A stretch of 7,785 nucleotides of DNA, taken from NCBI GenBank assembly GCA_016195295.1, contig JACPZV010000563.1, positions 1-7,785 of the forward strand, given 5' to 3'. The notes under the pieces were generated by a model. That model ran no database searches and had not been told where the DNA came from. It saw only the letters and a program-made list of their open reading frames with translations. Source of the stretch: Acidobacteriota bacterium. GTDB taxonomy: Bacteria > Acidobacteriota > Vicinamibacteria > Vicinamibacterales > CAVVIG01. The translations under genes were made by a program, and so were the position numbers. How positions within the stretch are numbered: position 1 is the first letter of the stretch; each line of letters starts with the position of its first letter. Shown here piece by piece: positions 1 to 5,868 of this stretch.

Positions 1-174
1 CCACGACTCCCGGTATTCCTTCGGGTCATCGCCTGCGATTTGGACGAATGGATGAGAAGACTGTGACAGGTTGCGCAAGAACCTCGGCACGTCTTCAATT
101 TCTCGGATCACCGGGCCTAGACCGCCGCCGACTGCCGTTATGGGGCGCTCGGCCCTTGCCGAGCAAGGTTGCAT
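1..174 (-). CDS. Possible 5' end of an unidentified minus-strand gene, running off the left edge
   Basis: An open frame of 58 codons starts at an ATG whose first base is 174, preceded two codons upstream by an in-frame TAA (178-180), and stays open to the window edge. The visible protein begins MQPCSARAERPITAV and later contains FLRNLSQSSHPFVQIAG. I do not recognise it. Codon use looks protein-like, but no Shine-Dalgarno sequence precedes the ATG, and 58 open codons can occur by chance in GC-rich DNA. If real, it is divergent from the receptor gene, leaving about 60 bases for both control regions. The other possibility is that this stretch is leader DNA of the receptor plus the tail of an unseen gene. 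Confidence 0.28.
   Translation of the reverse strand, partial: MQPCSARAERPITAVGGGLGPVIREIEDVPRFLRNLSQSSHPFVQIAGDDPKEYRESW
147..168 (+). other. Two overlapping, mutually exclusive hairpins upstream of the receptor gene
   Basis: GCTCGGC (147-153) and GCCGAGC (158-164) form a perfect 7-bp stem with a 4-base loop. CCTTGC (154-159) and GCAAGG (163-168) form a perfect 6-bp stem with a 3-base loop. The two share bases, so only one can fold at a time. No T-run follows on either strand, so a normal intrinsic terminator is unlikely. The pair lies about 65 bases before the receptor start and may sit in its leader, or inside the weak minus-strand frame. Any regulatory role is a guess. Confidence 0.35.
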
Positions 175-223
175 TTGTTATCGTCCGACCCGTTCGTGCG
201 AATGAAGACAATCGATCCTGCAC

Positions 224-229
224 AGGAGG
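224..229 (+). promoter_or_regulatory. Ribosome binding site fixing the receptor start
   Basis: AGGAGG is a perfect anti-16S match five bases before ATG 235. It decides the start: the same frame is open further upstream, with a TTG at 169 and an ATG at 202, but those lack such a site and would place extra charged residues before the signal peptide. Confidence 0.8.
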
Positions 230-234
230 CCGTG

Positions 235-2727
235 ATGGTAGGAAGACGAGCCGGAGTCGTCTGTGTCGTCGCCCTGGCCGTGCTGTCGCTTGCGCCGACG
301 GTGCACGCGCAAACCGGCAGCATCGCGGGCGTGGCGAAAGACTCGACGGGCGCCGTGCTGCCCGGCGTCACCGTGGAAGCGTCGAGCCCCGCGCTCATCG
401 AAAAAGTCCGAAGCGTGGTCACCGACGGCCAGGGCCAGTACAAGATCGTCGATCTGTCGCCCGGCACGTACACGGTCACGTTCACGCTAACCGGGTTCAA
501 TGCCTTCAAGCGGGAAGGCATCATCCTGACGTCGGACTTCACGGCGACCGTCAACGCGGACATGCGCGTCGGCGCGGTCGAAGAAACCGTGACGGTCAGC
601 GGTGAGAGCCCGCTCATCGACACGCACAGCGTCAGCCAGCGCAAGTCGCTGACCCACGACGTCATCGACAACCTGCCGACGGGCCGCAGCTTCCAGAACC
701 TCAGCGTGCTGGTGCCGGGCGTGTCGATCGCGCTCGGCAGTCAGGACGTCGGGGGCACCGGCGGCGACCGGTATCAGACGCTGTCGGTGCACGGCAGCCG
801 GTCCGATCAGATGCCGCTGGTCATCAACGGCATGCCGTTCAACAACATGAACAATACCGGCGGCGGGTACAACACGACGCTCGTCGTGAACACCGGCACG
901 GTGCAGGAAATGGCCGTGACCACCAGCGGCCTCGCCGCCGAGCAGCGCTCGAGCGGCGTGCTGACGAACATCATCCCGAAGGAAGGCGGCAACACGTATC
1001 GCGGGTACTTCTTCTCGAACTTCGCGAACTCTGGGATGCAGGGCGACAACCTCTCGCAGGACCTCGTCGACAAAGGGCTGAAGGCCGTCAACCGCGTGAA
1101 GAAACTCTGGGATTTCAACCCGGTCATCGGCGGCCCGATCGTTCAGGACAAACTGTGGTTCCTCGGCGGCATTCGCTACAACGGCGCGCAGAGCTACGCC
1201 GCCGGGATGTTCACCAACCTGCGCCCCGGGGCGCCTCAATACTGCGCCACAGTGGCCGGGTGTGCTTACGGCGACGCGTTCCATCCGACGACGCTCGTGC
1301 CCAACTCACAGGACCTGAGCAATCAGGCGGTGACCGGCGACACATGGTCGCGGGGCGAGACAGTCAACCTGACGTGGCAGGCGTCGCAGAAAAACAAGAT
1401 CACGTTCTACGGGCACTTCAACCAGCGGCTGGTGGACTGCAATAATTGCGGCGCGACGACCTCGCCCGAAGCGGGCATATATTTCACGCACGATCCCGAG
1501 TACCTGCTCCAGTCGAGCTGGACGAATCCGCTGACGAGCCGGCTGCTGCTGGAGGGCGGGTTCACCTTCTACAACGAGACGTGGATCTTCGCGCCCCAGC
1601 CGTACAACGTCAACGGCCTTGGCCCCGACGCGGTGGTCTCGAAGACCGATTCATCGCTCGGCGTCACGTACGGCGCGGCGAACGTGTTTACCACCGCCGC
1701 CAACCACCAGTACAACATGCGATTCGCGGCGAACTACGTGACCGGCAGCCACGCGTTCAAGGTGGGCATGCAGGACATGTGGGGCACGCGGAACTACCGG
1801 TACGACACCAACCAGTCCCAGGCGTGGACATTCAACCGCGGGATCCCGACCACGATCACGGAATACGCCCGACCGTTGATCGATAACGAGCACCTGAAAT
1901 CCGCGCTCGGCGTTTACGCGCAAGATCGATGGACCGTCGATCGGCTGACCCTCAACGTCGGCCTCCGCTTCGACTACCACGTCGCCCAGGTGCCCATCCA
2001 GGATCTGGACGCGATCCCGTTCGTGGCCGCGCGTCATTACGACGCGATCGACGATATCCCGAACTGGAAAGATCTGTCGCCGCGGCTCGGCGCCACGTAC
2101 GACCTGTCCGGGAACGGGAAGACGGTGGCGCGGGTGAACTTCGGCAAGTACATCGCCAGCGAATCGACGAACATGGCGACGCTGAACAACCGCGTGAACA
2201 CGTCCATCAACAGCGCCTCGCGGCAGTGGACCGATCTGAACGGGAACTTCAAGCCGGATTGCGACCTCACCAATCCCGCCCTGAACCGCGAGTGCGGGCT
2301 GCTGAATGCGCCGCTCGGCTCGCTCAACGTCGCGGCCCGGTACGACTCGTCGATTACCGGCGGCTTCGGCGTGCGGCCCAACGATCGCGAGGTGTCGGCC
2401 GGCATTCAACATCAGGTGCTGCCGCGCGTCGCCCTGGACTTTCAGTTCACGCGCCATTCGTTCGGCAACTTCTTCGCGAGCCAGGACACGGCCCGTCCGC
2501 CGGCCACGTCCTACAGCCAGTTCTGCGTGACGGCGCCGTCGGATTCCCGGCTCCCGAACAACGGTGGCAATCAGATCTGCGGCTTCATGGATCAGAATCC
2601 CTCGACGTTCACCACGGTGCCGTTTTACGTCGTGCAGGCGGCGAGCAATTTCGGCGATGTCAGCGACGTGTACACCGGCTACGACTTCAACGCGAACGCG
2701 CGGCTGCCGCGCGGCGGCTTCGTGTAG
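235..2727 (+). CDS. Oar-like TonB-dependent outer membrane receptor, N-terminal 830 residues (ended by in-frame TAG)
   Basis: This is an outer membrane beta-barrel receptor expected to import a large nutrient using TonB energy; the substrate cannot be told. Residues 1-25 form a signal peptide (two Arg, a hydrophobic core, then PTVHA before QTG). Residues 26 to about 105 are a carboxypeptidase-regulatory-like beta-sandwich (GSIAGVAKDSTGAVLPGV, later LSPGTYTVTFTLTGF). EETVTVSG at 116-123 resembles a TonB box. A plug domain follows (DNLPTGRSFQNLSVLVPGV, then VINGMPFNN), and the barrel starts at about residue 250. Families of this type usually have about 1000-1200 residues, so 830 is short. The stop falls within RLPRGGFV-stop-GGASVGHEV, and the same frame continues to a proper barrel end at 3318. 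The intact product would have 1027 residues. CAG (Gln) to TAG is the simplest origin. It may be a fresh pseudogene, a sequence error or an amber read-through case. Confidence 0.9.
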   Translation: MVGRRAGVVCVVALAVLSLAPTVHAQTGSIAGVAKDSTGAVLPGVTVEASSPALIEKVRSVVTDGQGQYKIVDLSPGTYTVTFTLTGFNAFKREGIILTSDFTATVNADMRVGAVEETVTVSGESPLIDTHSVSQRKSLTHDVIDNLPTGRSFQNLSVLVPGVSIALGSQDVGGTGGDRYQTLSVHGSRSDQMPLVINGMPFNNMNNTGGGYNTTLVVNTGTVQEMAVTTSGLAAEQRSSGVLTNIIPKEGGNTYRGYFFSNFANSGMQGDNLSQDLVDKGLKAVNRVKKLWDFNPVIGGPIVQDKLWFLGGIRYNGAQSYAAGMFTNLRPGAPQYCATVAGCAYGDAFHPTTLVPNSQDLSNQAVTGDTWSRGETVNLTWQASQKNKITFYGHFNQRLVDCNNCGATTSPEAGIYFTHDPEYLLQSSWTNPLTSRLLLEGGFTFYNETWIFAPQPYNVNGLGPDAVVSKTDSSLGVTYGAANVFTTAANHQYNMRFAANYVTGSHAFKVGMQDMWGTRNYRYDTNQSQAWTFNRGIPTTITEYARPLIDNEHLKSALGVYAQDRWTVDRLTLNVGLRFDYHVAQVPIQDLDAIPFVAARHYDAIDDIPNWKDLSPRLGATYDLSGNGKTVARVNFGKYIASESTNMATLNNRVNTSINSASRQWTDLNGNFKPDCDLTNPALNRECGLLNAPLGSLNVAARYDSSITGGFGVRPNDREVSAGIQHQVLPRVALDFQFTRHSFGNFFASQDTARPPATSYSQFCVTAPSDSRLPNNGGNQICGFMDQNPSTFTTVPFYVVQAASNFGDVSDVYTGYDFNANARLPRGGFV
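2725..2727 (+). other. In-frame amber codon inside the receptor frame (codon 831)
   Basis: TAG interrupts an otherwise continuous frame from 235 to 3318. Receptor-like sequence runs up to it and resumes directly after it with no shift and no missing residues. One substitution explains it, most simply C to T from CAG. Confidence 0.85.
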
Positions 2728-2739
2728 GGCGGCGCGAGC

Positions 2740-3318
2740 GTGGGCCACGAAGTGACCGACTTCTGTCAGGTCGCCGGTCAGGCCCTTGTCGGCTACGCGC
2801 CGGTCGCCGGCGTCACCGCGTCCTCGGCCGGCACCTTGCTGCCGTTCGGCAGCACGGTCGTTGCCGGAGCGGCCACGACGCCGAGCACGCTCTACTGTCA
2901 CGTCGAGCCGCCGTTCCAGGCGGACGTGAAAGGGTTCGCCAGTTATCCGCTGCCGTGGTTCGGCTTGACCGCGAGCGCGACCCTGCAGAATCGCCCGGGC
3001 CCGCAGATCCTCGCCCGCTACACGGTCACCAGCGCGCAGGTGCAGAACCTCGGTCGCGCGCTCGGGGTGGGAACGGCGACCACGCAGCTCATCGCGCCCG
3101 GGACCGTGTACGGGGATCGGATGACGCAGGTGGACGTCCGGTTCGGCAAGATGTTCAAGGTGCAGCGGAGCCGCATCCAGGCGTCGCTCGACCTGTTCAA
3201 CGTGCTGAACTCGAGCGCCGTGCTCGCGTTGAACACGACGTTCGGCGCGAGCTGGCAATGGCCGACGCAGATTCTCCAAGGCAGACTCATGAAGCTCGGC
3301 GTGCAGATCGACTTCTAG
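2740..3318 (+). CDS. C-terminal barrel part of the same TonB-dependent receptor, after the amber codon
   Basis: This is the last quarter of the receptor barrel, in the same frame as the upstream part; homologous sequence resumes at 2728. The first possible restart is GTG 2740, but no ribosome binding site precedes it and there is no signal peptide, so independent production of a useful protein is unlikely. It contains strand-rich segments typical of receptor ends: FASYPLPWFGLTASATLQN, then MTQVDVRFGKMFKV, then QASLDLFNVLNSS. It ends in KLGVQIDF with a terminal Phe, the outer-membrane barrel assembly signal. The intact end argues that the interruption is recent, erroneous or suppressed. It is best regarded as part of one gene spanning 235-3318. 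Confidence 0.8.
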   Translation: MGHEVTDFCQVAGQALVGYAPVAGVTASSAGTLLPFGSTVVAGAATTPSTLYCHVEPPFQADVKGFASYPLPWFGLTASATLQNRPGPQILARYTVTSAQVQNLGRALGVGTATTQLIAPGTVYGDRMTQVDVRFGKMFKVQRSRIQASLDLFNVLNSSAVLALNTTFGASWQWPTQILQGRLMKLGVQIDF

Positions 3319-3323
3319 CGATC

Positions 3324-3372
3324 GGGTTCAGGGTTCAAGGTTCAAGGTTCAGGGTTCATGGTTCAGGGTTCG
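3324..3372 (+). repeat. Seven tandem copies of a 7-base unit, RGGTTCA
   Basis: Seven consecutive heptamers fill exactly 49 bases: GGGTTCA twice, AGGTTCA twice, GGGTTCA, TGGTTCA, GGGTTCG. The array begins five bases after the receptor stop. The sixth copy is the only one starting with T, and its junction with the copy before it (TTCA then TGG) makes the ATG used by the next gene. With a 7-base unit, a change in copy number downstream of that ATG would shift the ligase frame, while a change upstream would only alter the leader. Origin by replication slippage is inferred. Confidence 0.9.
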
Positions 3373-5334
3373 ATAACCCCGACCGTCGGCCGCTGGATCG
3401 AGGACGGGCTCAAGGACCCGGACGGGTTCTGGGGACGGGCCGCGGCCGAGCTGCCGTGGTTTCGTCCCTGGGACCGCGTCTTCGAATGGAATCCGCCGAC
3501 CTTCCGATGGTTCCTCGGCGCCCAGACCAATCTCGCCTATAACGCCGTCGATCGGCACGTGCTCGCCGGGCAGGGCGGTCGCGCGGCGCTCATCTACATC
3601 AACGAGCGTGGCGACCGCGTCGTGCGAACCTACGCGCAGCTTCTTCATGAAGTGAAGCGGCTGGCGGCGGCGCTGCGCGGTCTCGGGATCAGGAAAGGCG
3701 ATCGCCTCACGATCTACATGCCGCCCTGTCCCGAATCGATCGCGCTGATGCTGGCGACCGTCCGCATTGGCGCGATTCATTCGGTCGTGTTCGCCGGCTT
3801 CGGCGCCAAGGCGCTGGCCGATCGGATCGAAGCCAGCGGCTCGCGACTGGTCTTCGCCGCGGACGTTACGTACCGCAAAGGCAGGAATGTTCCGTTGAAA
3901 CCGATCGTCGACGAAGCAATCGCGGCCGGCGGCGCGAGTGTCGAGCGCGTGATCGTGCTCGATCGGGATCGCGACGCACAGGGCGGTAGTGTCCGGCTTC
4001 CGCCTTCGCATGAAGCTTCGGCGGACCGCCGTAGCCTTGGCGGAGGCGGTCAGGCGGACCGTGACATAACGTGGGAACAATTTCTCGCGCACGCCGACGG
4101 ACAAAACGGCGAGTGGGTGTCGCTCGAGGCGAACGAGCCGGCGTTCATCCTCGCGACGTCCGGCACGACGGCGAAGCCGAAGCTCGCGATCCACACGCAC
4201 GGCGGCTATCAGGTGCACGTCTTCAGCATGGGCCGGTGGGTGTTCGGCATGAAGCCGACCGACGTGTGGTGGGCCACGTCGGACATCGGCTGGATCGTCG
4301 GCCACAGTTACATGGTGTACGGACCGCTGCTGACCGGCTGCACCACGATCGCCTTCGAAGGCGCGCTCGATCATCCGCACGCCGAGGCGAACTGGCGCGT
4401 GGCCGTCGAAGAGTTCGGCGTGACCGGCATCTTCACCTCGCCGACCGCGATCCGGGCTCTGATGCGGTACGGCGACGCGCCGCTGCTTTCGGTCGATCAT
4501 TCACGCCTCGAGCGCGTCGTGTGCGCCGGCGAAGTGCTGAACGCGCCGGCGTGGGACTGGCTACAGAACACGATCCTCGGCGGACGCACGCCGGTGATCG
4601 ATCATATGTGGCAGACCGAAACCAGCGGCCCGGTGTTCGGCAATCCGTACGGGATCGGTCTACTGCCGATCAAGCCCGGGTCGGCGACGATCCCGCTGCC
4701 GGGCATCGATGCCGCCGTGGTGAATCTCGACGGCACGCCGTGCGCGGCGGGCGAGAAGGGCATCATGGTGCTCAAGCGGCCCTTCCCCGGGCTGACGGCG
4801 GCGCTGTGGGGCGAGCCGGACCGTTACGGCCGTGACTACTGGGAAAAGATCCCGAACGTGTACTACACCGGCGACTCGGCCTGGCTGGACGAAGACGGCT
4901 ACGTCTGGTTCGGCGGCCGCGCCGACGAGATCATCAAGATCGCGGGTCATCGCATCGGGACGATCGAAGTCGAGAGCGCGTGCTTGAAGCACCCGGCCGT
5001 CGCCGAGTGCGGCGTCATCGGGCGGCCCGACGAGACGCGCGGCGAAGTAATTTCCGCCTTCGTGCTCCTCAAGCACGGCCACACGTCGTCTGCGGCGCTG
5101 CGCCAGGCGCTGCTCGACACGATCCGCCACGAGCTGGGTCCGATTGCCGTCGTCGGCGAGCTGAACTTCGTGAGCCTGCTGCCCAAGACGCGCAGCGGAA
5201 AGATCATGCGGCGCGTGCTCAAAGCGGTGATCCTCGACCGCGATCCCGGGGACATCACCACCATCGAGGACGAGGGGTCGGTCGAGGAGGCGCGCGCCGC
5301 CAGGCAGCAGGTGAAGGCGGAGCTCGCACGGTGA
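3358..5334 (+). CDS. AMP-forming short-chain acyl-CoA synthetase, acetyl-CoA synthetase-like
   Basis: This 658-residue ANL-superfamily ligase, close to the usual 620-660 of Acs, is predicted to make acyl-CoA from a short carboxylic acid, ATP and CoA in the cytoplasm. Visible motifs: N-terminal WFRPWDRVFEWNPP; P-loop TSGTTAKPKL (267-276), with Ala and Leu where classic Acs has Gly; DIGWIVGHSYMVYGPL; MWQTET with Trp418 where Acs has the Trp that limits the acyl pocket to acetate-sized groups; YTGD (503-506); hinge region GGRADEIIKIAGHRIG; and PKTRSGKIMRR (609-619) with catalytic Lys615, the residue acetylated in Acs. The start lies in the heptamer array and has only a weak AGGG before it, but no other start fits the N-terminus. 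Residues about 210-234 look like an insertion. The TGA overlaps the next GTG. Acetate or propionate is likely; 3-hydroxypropionate or acrylate is possible given the reductase remnant downstream. Confidence 0.9.
   Translation: MVQGSITPTVGRWIEDGLKDPDGFWGRAAAELPWFRPWDRVFEWNPPTFRWFLGAQTNLAYNAVDRHVLAGQGGRAALIYINERGDRVVRTYAQLLHEVKRLAAALRGLGIRKGDRLTIYMPPCPESIALMLATVRIGAIHSVVFAGFGAKALADRIEASGSRLVFAADVTYRKGRNVPLKPIVDEAIAAGGASVERVIVLDRDRDAQGGSVRLPPSHEASADRRSLGGGGQADRDITWEQFLAHADGQNGEWVSLEANEPAFILATSGTTAKPKLAIHTHGGYQVHVFSMGRWVFGMKPTDVWWATSDIGWIVGHSYMVYGPLLTGCTTIAFEGALDHPHAEANWRVAVEEFGVTGIFTSPTAIRALMRYGDAPLLSVDHSRLERVVCAGEVLNAPAWDWLQNTILGGRTPVIDHMWQTETSGPVFGNPYGIGLLPIKPGSATIPLPGIDAAVVNLDGTPCAAGEKGIMVLKRPFPGLTAALWGEPDRYGRDYWEKIPNVYYTGDSAWLDEDGYVWFGGRADEIIKIAGHRIGTIEVESACLKHPAVAECGVIGRPDETRGEVISAFVLLKHGHTSSAALRQALLDTIRHELGPIAVVGELNFVSLLPKTRSGKIMRRVLKAVILDRDPGDITTIEDEGSVEEARAARQQVKAELAR
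3986..4060 (+). repeat. Palindrome-rich insert inside the acyl-CoA synthetase gene, read in frame
   Basis: The stretch alternates CCGCC and GGCGG blocks at 4000-4004, 4020-4024, 4026-4030 and 4039-4043, with GTCCGGC near the left end (3991) and GGCGGACC at the right (4053-4060). Adjacent blocks can pair, for example CCGCC-8 bases-GGCGG at 4026-4043. GAAGCTTC is a perfect palindrome at 4012-4019. Translated, it gives low-complexity SVRLPPSHEASADRRSLGGG (211-230) between conserved IVLDRD and DITWEQFLAH. That is a place where I expect a short loop in relatives. It resembles a dispersed repeat that landed in a coding region without breaking the frame. Edges are approximate. Confidence 0.55.
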
Positions 5335-5480
5335 GCGCGCCGGACGGTGCCTTTCGCGCCTTTCGCGTTTTCGACGAGGACGGGACGATCGGCGGCCGCG
5401 TAGTGCAGCTCGCGCTCGACGACCTGACCGACGGCGCGGTCGTCATTCGCGCGCGCGGACGTTTCGTCGTGAAATCGTGA
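5331..5480 (+). pseudogene. YhdH/AcuI-type acrylyl-CoA reductase with an in-frame internal deletion (49-codon remnant)
   Basis: The GTG start overlaps the ligase stop (GTGA) and has GGAG at 5319-5322, eight bases upstream, so it was built to be translated with the ligase. The first 36 or so residues (FRAFRVFDEDGTIGGRVVQL, then ALDDLTDGAVVIRA) match the start of YhdH/AcuI medium-chain reductases, which use NADPH to reduce acrylyl-CoA to propionyl-CoA. The last residues (RGRFVVKS) look like the usual C-terminus of the family (GR, a few hydrophobic residues, Lys). The whole catalytic and nucleotide-binding middle, roughly 280 residues compared with E. coli YhdH, is missing. The join falls in the run CGCGCGCGCGG (5448-5458), suggesting deletion between short GC repeats, or an assembly collapse. 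Both identifications are by memory of the family; the C-terminal match is short. Confidence 0.55.
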
Positions 5481-5487
5481 TTTGCAG

Positions 5488-5508
5488 GGCGGTCCTTTTG
5501 GACCCGCC
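5488..5508 (+). terminator. Hairpin just after the reductase remnant, possible transcription end
   Basis: GGCGGTCC (5488-5495), loop TTTT, then GGACCCGCC (5500-5508) form an 8-bp stem with one bulged base, starting eight bases after the TGA. Its position suits the end of the ligase operon, but no T-run follows, so it is not a standard intrinsic terminator. Confidence 0.35.
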
Positions 5509-5852
5509 GGAGCAAGAGGAGGCCACCAACGGCGACGTGACGCAGGCCGAGAACGTCGTCCGCGGACTCGAGGCGCGCGGGGTCGTCGAGCCGATCAACT
5601 ACGAGAGCGCGATCGCGTTAAGCAAGTTCGACAAGGGCCAGCTGCAGGAGGTTCGGATCTTTCCGATCTGGGCGAGGCACGACGGTCCGATCTCGCGCCG
5701 AGGGCTCCCGATGACGGCGCCGCCCGAGATCGCACAGCGAATCCTCCGGCGCCTGCAGACGCTGTCCGAGCCCGCTCGGGACGAAGATCGCGATCGAGGG
5801 CAACGTCGGCGTCATTCGTCCAGCAGCGAGGATGTCGACGTCAGGGCAGTAA
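5509..5852 (+). pseudogene. CapA-like protein, C-terminal remnant with a one-base frameshift
   Basis: The frame that is open from GTG 5477 reads INYESAIALSKFDKGQLQEV and then APPEIAQRILRRLQTLSEP, the style of the C-terminal end of CapA-like proteins (poly-gamma-glutamate/capsule biosynthesis, metallophosphatase fold). The protein then turns into Arg/Asp/Ser-rich nonsense. Removing one C from the CCC at 5771-5773 restores LSEPLGTKIAIEGNVGVIRP and a TAA at 5850-5852, the expected end of this family. The N-terminal metal-binding part is absent: just upstream lie the hairpin and the reductase remnant. So the gene is both 5'-truncated and frameshifted. The left boundary is uncertain; homology is clearest from about 5580. 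The frameshift could be a consensus error, but the missing 5' half could not. Confidence 0.6.
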
Positions 5853-5868
5853 CGTCAGCGTCATCGAG

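Noticed and set aside
1..66. Possible tail of a plus-strand excisionase-like gene (DLDEWMRRL then TGA at 64)
   Set aside because: Only 21 codons are visible. The excisionase-like look depends on joining two frames (IPSGHRLRF in one, DLDEWMRRL in the other), which is too little to support.
169..234. Upstream TTG or ATG (202) start and a sigma-70 promoter for the receptor
   Set aside because: The AGGAGG-ATG 235 pair and the signal peptide fix the start at 235. TTGTTA (175) and GACAAT (207) are 26 bases apart, too far for a normal promoter.
1651..3279. 542-codon minus-strand open frame antisense to the receptor
   Set aside because: Its Arg/His/Val-rich composition is typical of the mirror of GC-rich codons, and it shows no motif.
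3324..3372. CRISPR array reading of the tandem repeat
   Set aside because: The units are 7 bases with no spacers, so it is a simple tandem repeat.
1929..3542. 537-codon plus-strand open frame overlapping receptor and ligase
   Set aside because: It is an Arg-rich shadow in another frame of GC-rich coding DNA. The receptor frame has signal peptide, domains and barrel end, whereas this one has no recognisable content.
3349..4500. 383-codon minus-strand open frame antisense to the ligase
   Set aside because: It is a shadow. The ligase motifs on the plus strand are unambiguous.
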